A stretch of DNA of 20,468 nt from a virus: positions 1 through 20,468 of the IMG/VR virus record IMGVR_UViG_3300047446_000117; one strand, 5' to 3'. The position numbers and the translations under genes were made by a program. This document shows positions 12,685 to 19,244 of the stretch, piece by piece. The notes beneath the pieces were generated by a model that did no database searches, was not told where the DNA came from, and saw only the letters and a program-made list of their open reading frames with translations. Position 1 is the stretch's first letter, and every line of letters begins with the position of its first letter.

Positions 12685-13012
12685 CGCTCCGCTCCCCCGC
12701 TCAAAACCCAACCCGACACAAAAAACACCATACTCAACACAAACCCAACACACCTAAAACCCTTTAAATTCATTAGCTTTAAGCCAAACGTGTTGAGTGT
12801 GTTGGCTGTGTTGGGTTTAACGGTTCTCGCATAAGAAAAAAAACTTGCTTCCATGGATTCAAAGAACGTCGCGCATGCGCATGCGCGACGCCAAACCCAA
12901 CACACCCAACACACCAGGCGCAAAGCCTCGAAATAGAAGGTTTTAAATTGTGTGGGGTATCGAAAACCAACCCAACACACACCCGACACACCCAACACAC
13001 TTTTAGTCGGAT
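12685..13012. other. Candidate replication origin: 9-bp iteron array with central palindrome
   Basis: This 328-bp noncoding stretch holds eleven copies of the 9-mer CCCAACACA or one- to two-base variants: 12712, 12733, 12744 (direct), 12789, 12798, 12807 (inverted, exactly tandem), 12896, 12905 (direct, tandem), 12971, 12982 and 12991 (direct). Steps are mostly 9 or 11 bases. Between the inverted and second direct group is a 24-bp perfect palindrome (12867-12890). AT-rich tracts at 12755-12783 and an A8 run at 12836-12843 could open easily. It abuts the end of the PrimPol-helicase gene, so the helicase or its partner is the likely reader, as P4 alpha reads its ori iterons. The origin role is inferred from structure and place. 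Confidence 0.6.
12867..12890. repeat. 24-bp perfect palindrome inside the iteron array
   Basis: The half CGTCGCGCATGC (12867-12878) is followed immediately by its reverse complement GCATGCGCGACG. It has no spacer and contains two GCATGC boxes. No T-run follows, so it is not a simple terminator; a cruciform or a binding site for a dimeric protein is more likely. Confidence 0.9.
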
Positions 13013-15703
13013 TCATGCTGCAGCCGCCTTGATGTGGTCCCAGTTGTCGACGTTCCAACCCGCCAGGCGCGCCGCAGCCCGCCAAGCAACCACCGTCTTG
13101 CCCAGGTCGGCCGACCCGAGTGATGGGGGCTGGGAAGCCTGCTCATCGCGTGGAAAAAAGAACGCCGCGAACTTGCGATTGCTGCCATCGGTCCAGGGGA
13201 TGGCTCGGGTCTTATCCACCTCCGAGCTGATGAACAACGAGAACTTCGTCTGACTCATCACATGCTCTTTATTGCGGTGGCACCACTCCAGGAACATCGC
13301 GTAGAGGTCGGACGTCAAACAGGCACCCCACAACTCACGCCCAAGCTCGCCGTACTGCCACAGGAACAAGAAAGTCTGCCAGCTGGCTCGACTCAATCCC
13401 ACCAACCGCTCACGGGCATCAGTGCTTGGCGGCCTGGTGCGCTGGTCGAAGTCGCCCAGGTCAATGGACAACAACCACGCATAAAGCGCCGCCACACCAC
13501 CGTTCTCCAGCTCCCGACCAACGGCCTTCTGACGCTCCACCGGCAAAGTCTCCATCGGCCACAACACCAGCATTCGCCGATCACTCGGCGCGATCGGCCA
13601 CGGCATAATCTCGTTACTGAGAAAAGCGGCGTTCATGTGGTTGGCTTCCTCCCAACCGTTGATGAACTTCGATTCCATGCGCACCGTTTTGCCGGTCACC
13701 AGGTGCTTGATCTTGCCCACCTGGTTGTAACGCTGGTCACGGCTTACTACCTCTTCGAACACCGCCCACAACTTGCGGCTTTGCCAGGCGTTGAAGTTGC
13801 TTTCGAGCTGAGTCTGCCCGACCGTGGCCGCGTACTGCCCATAGAGCAAACCGAAGGCATCGGCGAACAACAGACTTTTTCCCGAGCCCTCCATGGTCGA
13901 GTGAGCCAGCACCGCCGTATCCATCTTGGCGCCCAGATGCTGCAACGGGTACGCCAACCACTTCACCAGCCAACCGTGTGACGACTGGTCGTGGTTGCAC
14001 AGGAATGAAATCAACCACCGAAGGTTCTCGCACGCGGCATCATCACGCGCCGGCTCCATGGGCAGTCCGTCGAACGTGTTGATGTAAATGTTGGGATCTT
14101 TGGTCATCGTCGGGTCGAACACGATGTTCTCCACGTCGACCACGCGCCGCTCCGGGCTGTTCAACCACATACCGTACATATCACCGAGGGCCATCTTGAC
14201 GGCGCCTTCGGCAACACGCCGCTTCTTTTCCCGGTCCCAAACGTCCTTGGTACCGTCGATATACACGTAACGTTCAATCGGCTCCAGGTTTAGCGCGCCA
14301 CCCTTCTTGCCGGCCATCTTGCGGGCTTGCTCGATCTCTCTGACCTTGTCATCCGAGATCAGCTTTTTGCTGGTGTCGTCGACCCACTGTTTCGCCAATG
14401 GCTTGCCGACACGAGCCTCAAACGCGGTTTTCTTCATCACCCGCGCCTTGTCGAGATCCCACACTTGCGTGGTTCCTTCGACCAGCACGTAACGCCGCAG
14501 CACCTGCTCATAGGTCAGCACCTCCCCCGCTCCCCCGTCAGCAGCAGGAGCGGCCTCACTTGGCGCAGCGCTGGAGTCCTGCTCGCTGGCATCCGACGAT
14601 GGGGCCGGGGGAAGATCTTGTGGGGCTGGGCGCGATGCGTGCTGCATACCCAACATCCGAGCGGCGTCCTTCACTGCCTTCGACTGGTCGCCATCGTGGT
14701 CTAGCAGGCAAAACACCTCAAACGCGTCATTCTGGTGGCCGTTGGCCAACGGATCCGCACCATGGTGCGAATAGACCTTGCGGTCGGTGACCGTCACACC
14801 GGGCAGTCCGGTGCTGCTGTGTGGATACAGCCATTTGTTACCACGCTTAATGTAATCGTGAGCGCGCAACAGCTCCTCCACGTCGTGGCACCGATTGAAC
14901 TCATCAATCACCGACGGTTTGCCGTCAGCGGGTGGAGTACGCTTGATAGGTTTCGCAGCGGGCTTCTTCGGTTTTGGCGCCCAAGGGCACGCGGCCTCGG
15001 CGTTGCGCTTGAACACATCCCAATTCTGCCAAATGTTCAGCAGCTCGTTGGTAAGCACCGGCAGACCATCAGCAGCATTCGGCGGAGTGCGCCAGGTGTA
15101 CGGCTTGCCAGTACCCGGATGGATCGATGGTGGGAACACGTCCTGCACCAAGCCGGCGCGCAGTTCAAACACCGTGAAGCGCTTGTATTCGTCGGCCTCG
15201 GCCTTGGCTGCCTCTTCACCGACAGTATCGCCCTGCTCTTTCGCGGCCTTGGCCCGCGCCATCAACCCTTTGTGAATCGACCCGTCAGGGTCTTTCTCAT
15301 TGGGCCAGGAAAGCGAGTGTCGCGTCAGCTCGATATCGTCCGGCATTTTGAACAGCACGCGGAACCGCATCGGATTACCCACGATGGTCGGATAGACCAC
15401 GGCCATTGCATCCAGATCGAGGCCCATTTGGTCGAACAACACAAACCGCGTCCACTGTACATCGTCCACGTCCAACGAGCAGACACGACTGGGCCCGAGC
15501 ACTACGCCCAAGTTGTGATTTGGATTGCGTTGCCAGAATGCTTCGGCGTCAACCGGGTCGGTGATGTAACCGCCCGGCTTGTTCCAGCCCATGCCCTTCG
15601 GCGCCTTTTCGCCCGGATCAATCGGGACCAGGGCTAGGTTAAAGGTTTCAATGTAGCGGCGAGCCCAGGACGATATCGCTGTGCTGGTGGATTGCTCACT
15701 CAT
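13013..15703 (-). CDS. Phage replication protein: PrimPol primase-polymerase plus SF3 helicase
   Basis: An 896-residue protein. Residues about 12-210 are an archaeo-eukaryotic primase-polymerase domain: NLALVPIDPGEKAPKGMGW, the metal motif SLDVDD (D78, D80, D81) and the SIHPGTGKPYTW motif with His195. The C-terminal part is a D5-like superfamily 3 helicase: Walker A EGSGKS (605-610), Walker B AVFEE (647-651), sensor FLSNE (694-698) and arginine finger SDRR (707-710). Between them lies a duplicated module (see findings). It should prime and unwind phage DNA at the adjacent origin. The start at 15703 sits in an ATGA overlap with the zinc-finger gene, with GGGAG upstream; a longer frame to 15793 only repeats that gene in another frame. 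Confidence 0.9.
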   Translation of the reverse strand: MSEQSTSTAISSWARRYIETFNLALVPIDPGEKAPKGMGWNKPGGYITDPVDAEAFWQRNPNHNLGVVLGPSRVCSLDVDDVQWTRFVLFDQMGLDLDAMAVVYPTIVGNPMRFRVLFKMPDDIELTRHSLSWPNEKDPDGSIHKGLMARAKAAKEQGDTVGEEAAKAEADEYKRFTVFELRAGLVQDVFPPSIHPGTGKPYTWRTPPNAADGLPVLTNELLNIWQNWDVFKRNAEAACPWAPKPKKPAAKPIKRTPPADGKPSVIDEFNRCHDVEELLRAHDYIKRGNKWLYPHSSTGLPGVTVTDRKVYSHHGADPLANGHQNDAFEVFCLLDHDGDQSKAVKDAARMLGMQHASRPAPQDLPPAPSSDASEQDSSAAPSEAAPAADGGAGEVLTYEQVLRRYVLVEGTTQVWDLDKARVMKKTAFEARVGKPLAKQWVDDTSKKLISDDKVREIEQARKMAGKKGGALNLEPIERYVYIDGTKDVWDREKKRRVAEGAVKMALGDMYGMWLNSPERRVVDVENIVFDPTMTKDPNIYINTFDGLPMEPARDDAACENLRWLISFLCNHDQSSHGWLVKWLAYPLQHLGAKMDTAVLAHSTMEGSGKSLLFADAFGLLYGQYAATVGQTQLESNFNAWQSRKLWAVFEEVVSRDQRYNQVGKIKHLVTGKTVRMESKFINGWEEANHMNAAFLSNEIMPWPIAPSDRRMLVLWPMETLPVERQKAVGRELENGGVAALYAWLLSIDLGDFDQRTRPPSTDARERLVGLSRASWQTFLFLWQYGELGRELWGACLTSDLYAMFLEWCHRNKEHVMSQTKFSLFISSEVDKTRAIPWTDGSNRKFAAFFFPRDEQASQPPSLGSADLGKTVVAWRAAARLAGWNVDNWDHIKAAAA

Positions 15704-15903
15704 CGCCGCCGCTCCCGCAACCCCTGGCAACTGACGCAGGTAGCACAACCCTGGATCGTCTGCTGACGAAGTAACGGGATAGGCTCGTCGCAATCCTCAC
15801 AGAATTGCGCGCTGACGGAGCACGTTGGGCGCGGACGGCTCGCCAGTGCAAGCTGTCGGAAATGTTCAGCAGCATCGTTGGCGATATCGATATCATCAGA
15901 CAT
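15700..15903 (-). CDS. TraR/DksA-type C4 zinc-finger protein
   Basis: A 67-residue protein starting MSDDIDIANDAAEHF. A short helix is followed by C35-x2-C38 ... C56-x2-C59, the exact spacing of the DksA/TraR zinc finger, with two extra Cys (28 and 53) nearby. TraR-type phage proteins bind the RNA polymerase secondary channel and mimic DksA with ppGpp, shifting host transcription; this one has the length and N-terminal acidic residues (DDIDIAND) for that role. It overlaps the CII gene by eight bases and the primase gene by four, so it is translated with early replication genes. Confidence 0.8.
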   Translation of the reverse strand: MSDDIDIANDAAEHFRQLALASRPRPTCSVSAQFCEDCDEPIPLLRQQTIQGCATCVSCQGLRERRR

Positions 15904-16384
15904 TGTCAGCGCCCTCCATAGCCTTGCGCGCACCAGCCATGATGCCCAGCACCTCGCGGATAACATCCATACCACGCTGCTCCAGCTGGAGGACTTCGTG
16001 GGGCTCCCAGATGTTGTCGGCGGCGCCGTCGTGCATGCAGGCCACGAACTGGCCTGACTCCTCGAGCATCTTGCCGACGGCCTTCAATGCATCAGCAGTT
16101 GCCGGCACCGGTATTGGCTTGTACCAAACGGCACCCGCCGGCCTGACCAGCGCATCCAACAGGCAAGGATCGGCGGTCAGCCTGATCACCTCTTCCATTT
16201 CGTCAGGATCCAGCCACCGCCGCTCTTCATCGTGCTTAACCTTCTTCTGCAGGCTGTCGTAATCGAGCACCATGTCGAGCGCCAAAGCGGTCACGCCGCC
16301 CCGGTAATCATGGGCCGCGCGATAGATAGCTTTGCGCAGAGAAAGAACCGGCCCAGCGGCCGGTGATTGATCTGTTCGACTCAT
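15896..16384 (-). CDS. Phage regulator CII, CP76 family
   Basis: A 162-residue protein. The N-terminal part reads LSLRKAIYRAAHDYRGGVTALALDMVLDYDSLQKKVKHDEERRWLDPDEMEEVIRLTAD, the signature of the CII/CP76 proteins of P2-like and 186-like phages: a helix-turn-helix in which GGVTALALDM-DYDSLQKKV is the recognition unit, followed by LDPDEMEEVIRLT. The rest is helical and less conserved. In 186 the CII protein activates lysogeny transcription at an early promoter. Here it lies directly downstream of cro in the early leftward operon. Its start codon follows a small hairpin that may gate translation. Confidence 0.75.
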   Translation of the reverse strand: MSRTDQSPAAGPVLSLRKAIYRAAHDYRGGVTALALDMVLDYDSLQKKVKHDEERRWLDPDEMEEVIRLTADPCLLDALVRPAGAVWYKPIPVPATADALKAVGKMLEESGQFVACMHDGAADNIWEPHEVLQLEQRGMDVIREVLGIMAGARKAMEGADNV

Positions 16385-16385
16385 A

Positions 16386-16408
16386 ACCGTAAATACCCCT
16401 TTTACGGT
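16386..16408 (-). promoter_or_regulatory. Inverted repeat in the cII leader enclosing the ribosome binding site
   Basis: On the minus strand ACCGTAAA-AGGGGTA-TTTACGGT forms an 8-bp perfect stem whose loop carries the Shine-Dalgarno-like AGGGG; the ATG follows one base after the stem. As RNA it could control cII translation; as DNA it could be an operator. Confidence 0.5.
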
Positions 16409-16523
16409 CTAGCCATAGAAACGGGCACGCCCTATCCTACGACCACGACCGATGTGCATGTGCTGTGTATCGTCGTAGCCGGGCTGGGGGATCTTTGGTG
16501 AGAGGCCCCGGCCCGGCACCCTT
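16409..16523. other. Short gap between cro and cII
   Basis: No gene is supported here. A GC-rich inverted repeat (GGCCCCGGCCC region, 16504-16514) follows the cro stop, without a T-run. Confidence 0.4.
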
Positions 16524-16733
16524 TTATGCCGCCGCTGGCTTGCGGCGAGATCCGATCGGACGGATCTCAAATGCCGAACAGGTACCGTCCGCGTTCGTCT
16601 TAACCCAAATGTCTCTATCAGAGCTGAGCATTTGCGATACCGCGCTTTGAGAAACCTTGAGCAACAGAGCCAGCTCAGGTTGCGTTTTGCCCTTTGCGAA
16701 CAATCGCAAAGGAGCACCAATATTGTTTTCCAT
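16524..16733 (-). CDS. cro: Cro-type repressor
   Basis: A 69-residue protein starting MENNIGAPLRLFAKGKTQPELALLL. KTQPELALLLKVSQSAVSQML is a helix-turn-helix with recognition helix SQSAVSQML, and the C-terminal IWVKTNADGTCSAFEIRPIG is the beta strand pair used by Cro for dimerisation. Start chosen for AAGGAAGG just upstream. It is divergent from the cI-type gene, separated by 118 bases that contain both promoters, and is the first gene of the leftward early operon (cro, cII, zinc finger, primase). It should repress cI expression and commit to lytic growth. Confidence 0.85.
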   Translation of the reverse strand: MENNIGAPLRLFAKGKTQPELALLLKVSQSAVSQMLSSDRDIWVKTNADGTCSAFEIRPIGSRRKPAAA

Positions 16734-16764
16734 CCTTCCTTCCCCGAATGGGATTCGCACAAGG

Positions 16765-16793
16765 ATATTAGTGTGACTTCTAAAATTGCGCAA
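16765..16793 (-). promoter_or_regulatory. Early leftward promoter for cro (PR-like)
   Basis: On the minus strand TTGCGC (16793-16788), 17 bases, then TAATAT (16770-16765). The spacing is ideal and the -10 is close to consensus. Transcription would start near 16758, giving a short leader before the cro ATG at 16733. Confidence 0.65.
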
Positions 16794-16814
16794 CAAGAAA
16801 TAGACGTCCAGCTG

Positions 16815-16842
16815 TTTAGAATAAATCAGCGCTGCTTATACA
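16815..16842 (+). promoter_or_regulatory. Promoter for the cI-type gene (PRM-like) with operator palindrome
   Basis: TTTAGA (16815-16820), 16 bases, then TATACA (16837-16842). The start site would lie within a few bases of the ATG at 16852. The palindrome CAGCGCTG (16827-16834) falls between the boxes and is a candidate operator. Confidence 0.5.
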
Positions 16843-16851
16843 GTATCCTCT

Positions 16852-17733
16852 ATGCATACTGATAAGCCCTCAAAGCCCGATATTGGCCAACTGCTAGCCC
16901 AAAAGCGTCTCGCACGGCAAAACGTGCCAGATGCAGTTCGGGAGAAAGAAGCACGCCTCTTGAAAGCAAAATACCTTGCCGCGAAAAAGGTCGACCCATC
17001 CTTAAATCAAGAGAAGATTGCGGACATCTGCGGCTGGGCAGGCCAAAGCGTAGTGAGCCAATACCTCAACGCGAAAATCCCACTGAATCTCTCTGCCCTC
17101 GTTAAGTTCGCCGGCGTCCTCAATTTTGACCCAAGCGAAGTCAGCCCTAGGCTGATCGAATCACATCCAGGAATGGAGGTTGAACACATCTACCCTAAGT
17201 CGCCTTCCGGCCCACGCTGGGACAATCTGGTCATCTCAAGTCGCGTAGAAAACAATGCGCTTCGGATGGCTCCGTTTGATCTGCGGGGCGACAACGCAGT
17301 GCCGGGGGAAGGCGAAGTGGCCCTGCCCTTCTTCCGCGAGGCCGAGCTTTCCGCAGGACAAGGAACTGTGGTCATGCTTGATTCGAATGGTCGGAAGCAA
17401 ATTTTTGCAAAAAGCGTTCTCAGCCTTAAGAACATAGATCCGGAGGCTGCGGGTTGCGCTACCGTTAGTGGCAATAGCATGGACCCAGTGCTACCAGATG
17501 GCAGCATCGTAGGCGTCGATACGGCTTCCAGGAGTGTCCAAGACGGAAAAATGTATGCCCTGGACCACGACGGCCTACTTCATGTGAAGCTGCTATACAG
17601 GCTCCCAGGTGGGGGGCTGCGTTTGAAGAGCTACAATGACGCTGAACACCCCGACGAGCGATATGACGGCGCCTATGTGAACCAGCATATTCGCGTTCTC
17701 GGGAAGGTGTTCTGGTACTCCGTACTGCTCTAA
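16852..17733 (+). CDS. cI: CI-type prophage repressor with S24 self-cleavage domain
   Basis: A 293-residue protein. Residues about 51-97 (LNQEKIADICGWAGQSVVSQYLNAKIPLNLSALVKFAGVLNFDPSEVSP) form an unusually placed helix-turn-helix after a basic, helical N-terminal extension of about 45 residues. The C-terminal half is a LexA/CI S24 peptidase: SGNSMDPVLPDGSIVGVD with Ser209 and LLHVKLLYRL with Lys246 as the catalytic pair. A168-G169 (ELSAGQ), about 40 residues before Ser209, is a candidate RecA-stimulated cleavage site. The protein should hold the lysogenic state and be lost after DNA damage. It is followed by a terminator, so it is mostly a single-gene transcript. Confidence 0.9.
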   Translation: MHTDKPSKPDIGQLLAQKRLARQNVPDAVREKEARLLKAKYLAAKKVDPSLNQEKIADICGWAGQSVVSQYLNAKIPLNLSALVKFAGVLNFDPSEVSPRLIESHPGMEVEHIYPKSPSGPRWDNLVISSRVENNALRMAPFDLRGDNAVPGEGEVALPFFREAELSAGQGTVVMLDSNGRKQIFAKSVLSLKNIDPEAAGCATVSGNSMDPVLPDGSIVGVDTASRSVQDGKMYALDHDGLLHVKLLYRLPGGGLRLKSYNDAEHPDERYDGAYVNQHIRVLGKVFWYSVLL

Positions 17734-17749
17734 ATTCCAATCACTAATC

Positions 17750-17776
17750 AAGGCCGCTTAATGCGGTCTTTTTTGT
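17750..17776 (+). terminator. Terminator after the cI-type gene
   Basis: Stem AGGCCGC/GCGGTCT around TTAAT, followed by T-rich sequence (CTTTTTTG), 17 bases after the stop codon. Confidence 0.75.
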
Positions 17777-17803
17777 GCCCGGTAAAAACAGGGCAAAGAT
17801 ATA

Positions 17804-17832
17804 TTGACAGCTTATATCAGCTGGACTAATTT
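17804..17832 (+). promoter_or_regulatory. Strong promoter for the right-arm operon
   Basis: TTGACA (17804-17809, full consensus), 17 bases, then TAATTT (17827-17832). Inside the spacer CAGCT and AGCTG (17808-17812 and 17819-17823) form an inverted repeat around TATATC, well placed for a repressor. It drives the plus-strand genes starting at 17871. Confidence 0.75.
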
Positions 17833-17870
17833 TATGAGCGACAAAGCCTCTCACCAAGGGTTACTCACTC

Positions 17871-18071
17871 ATGAATATTACACAGCACAGCAACACCCGC
17901 TGCCCGGTCTACCTTCACCCGGCGGCGGCAACCAGCCCCGCCGCCGTAGAACGCATTCAACGCAGCACCGGCCTTCTGGTCATCGTAAATCTGGGTCGCG
18001 CCGCTATTGCACGCGCCCCAGCAGCGGTTGCCAGCGATGACCAAGGCCCATGGGGCGGTGACGCAGCATGA
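17871..18071 (+). CDS. Hypothetical 66-aa protein
   Basis: The first gene after the strong promoter. It reads MNITQHSNTRCPVYLHPAAATSPAAVERIQRSTGLLVIVNLGRAAIARAPAAVASDDQGPWGGDAA. The RIQRSTGLLVIVNLGRA core followed by an acidic, Gly/Trp-containing tail (DDQGPWGGDAA) is a pattern I associate with small uncharacterised proteins of Pseudomonas prophages. The ribosome binding site is weak. The stop overlaps the next start (ATGA), so the two are translationally coupled, which supports it being real. Function unknown. Confidence 0.6.
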   Translation: MNITQHSNTRCPVYLHPAAATSPAAVERIQRSTGLLVIVNLGRAAIARAPAAVASDDQGPWGGDAA

Positions 18072-18334
18072 ACAGTTACCTAATCCCATTGGCTCGCCAA
18101 GAGTTGCTGCACCACGTGTTGCAGGTCGGTGGCAGCGCTGTGTGCGGGCTGACCCGCCCCGAGCAAACCATCCACGCAACGTTTGAGGTTGAGCTGACTA
18201 CCGAGCACGCAATCGTCACGGTTGATGTTGCAGGCAAAACCCAGCAGCTCAAGTTGAAGCGCAAGGATTCAGCTAACCACCTGCACCTGCGCGACTTCAT
18301 CCATCAAGCAGCCAACGCGCCGGCAGCGGCCTGA
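18068..18334 (+). CDS. Hypothetical 88-aa protein
   Basis: Starts inside the stop codon of the previous gene. The chain has an N-terminal helix (LIPLARQELLHHVLQVGG), a short beta sheet (HATFEVELTTEHAIVTVDVAGKTQQLKLKRK) and a His/Ala-rich C-terminus (NHLHLRDFIHQAANAPAAA). It is soluble with no signal peptide. It belongs to a run of small genes between cI and the PrtN-like gene. I do not recognise a family. Confidence 0.6.
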   Translation: MNSYLIPLARQELLHHVLQVGGSAVCGLTRPEQTIHATFEVELTTEHAIVTVDVAGKTQQLKLKRKDSANHLHLRDFIHQAANAPAAA

Positions 18335-18344
18335 GGACAGCGCC

Positions 18345-18620
18345 ATGAACCGCACCCTGGATCAAACAGCCGCTTTGCTCGGGCTCAAGCCCCGCGCCTT
18401 CCGCACCAGGTTGCGGGAATTCGGCGTGATCAATTCATCCGGCGACCTGGCCGCAGCGCACCGCGAGCGCGGCTACCTGTTCTCCGACCCACGCAGCCGC
18501 TGGAATCCAACACTCCGCAACTACACCCACTACTCCGTGGTGCTGGTCAAGGAAGCGGGTGTTGAGTGGATCGCCAAGAAACTGGGCATCACCATCACCA
18601 ACAAGGACGCAGCAGCATGA
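18345..18620 (+). CDS. Small KilA-C (antirepressor C-terminal domain) protein
   Basis: A 91-residue protein that begins MNRTLDQTAALLGLKPRAFRTRLREFGVINSSGDLAA and continues RGYLFSDPRSRWNPTLRNYTHYSVVLVKEAGVEWIAKKLGI. The TAALLGLKPRAFRTRLREFGVI unit followed by an aromatic-rich turn and a VT-type strand/helix ending in WIAKKL is the KilAC pattern found at the C-terminus of phage antirepressors. Usual antirepressors carry an N-terminal Bro or Rha domain; here the KilAC part stands alone. It may bind DNA directly. It is coupled to the next gene by an ATGA overlap. Confidence 0.65.
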   Translation: MNRTLDQTAALLGLKPRAFRTRLREFGVINSSGDLAAAHRERGYLFSDPRSRWNPTLRNYTHYSVVLVKEAGVEWIAKKLGITITNKDAAA

Positions 18621-18994
18621 AGACGCCGAACGCCATCAACTCCGCCGTAGGCGCCCTGAAACTGGTGCCGATGTACCTAAACCACCCAACGGTGATCAGT
18701 CGCGCCACGCTGATTGGTGCCTCGGCCGAAGCTGTCGCGCTGCTGGAGTCATTGCCTTGCGTGTCGGTCGAGTTGGCCGAAGTGTTCCGCTGCGTTGACG
18801 CAGTGATCGCGGAAGGTCAGATCGCCTACGTGACGCCGGTGAAGTGCCCGGAATACCCATACGGCGCAGTCGTCGCAGACGCCGAGGGCAACGTCCTGGC
18901 AGCGGCCAAGGGCAAGAGCAAAGAAGGTCTCGCCGAACTGATTCGCCTCAAGCTGGTGCCCCGAAAGGAGGGGTATGGGGAGGAATCCGCGTGA
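18617..18994 (+). CDS. Hypothetical 125-aa protein upstream of the PrtN-like gene
   Basis: The start at 18617 is chosen because it overlaps the previous stop (ATGA), whereas a longer frame back to 18566 lies inside that gene. The protein reads MKTPNAINSAVGALKLVPMYLNHPTVI, then VALLESLPCVSVELAEVFRCVDAVIAEGQIAY, then YGAVVADAEGNVLAAAKGKSKEGLAELIRLKL. The final part looks like a small alpha/beta domain. The stop overlaps the GTG start of the PrtN-like gene (GTGA), so the two are coupled. I do not recognise the family. Confidence 0.6.
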   Translation: MKTPNAINSAVGALKLVPMYLNHPTVISRATLIGASAEAVALLESLPCVSVELAEVFRCVDAVIAEGQIAYVTPVKCPEYPYGAVVADAEGNVLAAAKGKSKEGLAELIRLKLVPRKEGYGEESA

Positions 18995-19233
18995 CCACAA
19001 CCCTGGAACAACTCCGGCGCCAGTTTGCCACGCCGTGCCCAACCTTGACCGCCGTGCGTGAACAGTACTTCACGCACATTCGCACCGACCGCTACCTACT
19101 GAGCGAAATCAAGGCAGGTCGTATCGCGCTGGTGGTCAAGCGGCTGCACTGCTCGGCCCGTGCCAAGCCCGTCGTTTACCTCCACGACCTGGCCGACTAC
19201 CTCGACGCCCAAGCGACGAAGCAAGCGGCCTGA
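18991..19233 (+). CDS. prtN: PrtN-family pyocin/prophage activator
   Basis: An 80-residue protein with a GTG start, AGGA about eight bases upstream. PTLTAVREQYFTHIRTDRYLLSEIKAGRIALVVKRLHCSARAKPVVYLHDLADYLD matches the PrtN layout of P. aeruginosa (a Y/FF-THL helix, LxxKIxAGxIxLP, then SAKxVxLxDLAxYID). PrtN activates pyocin genes by binding P-boxes after RecA-dependent loss of PrtR. Here the gene lies in a prophage arm under a promoter that looks repressor controlled, so it could activate this phage's genes or a resident pyocin locus after induction. The overlap with the upstream gene indicates coupled translation. Confidence 0.75.
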   Translation: MTTTLEQLRRQFATPCPTLTAVREQYFTHIRTDRYLLSEIKAGRIALVVKRLHCSARAKPVVYLHDLADYLDAQATKQAA

Positions 19234-19244
19234 TTCAAACGGTA

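Noticed and set aside
12712-12999. CRISPR-like reading of the regular repeats
   Set aside because: The units are 9 bp, partly inverted and directly tandem, with no 28-37 bp repeats or unique spacers.
12681-13085. Cys/Val/Trp-rich protein frames across the repeat array
   Set aside because: Repeated TGTGTTGGG and its complement give runs such as VCWVCWV; no start signal or family resemblance. They are a by-product of the iterons.
14735-15637. 300-codon plus-strand frame opposite the primase domain
   Set aside because: Mirror of the PrimPol coding region, with no independent evidence.
16812-16829. Possible LexA box CTG-N12-CAG before the cI gene
   Set aside because: The LexA consensus needs CTG-N10-CAG; the gap here is 12 and the interior does not match.
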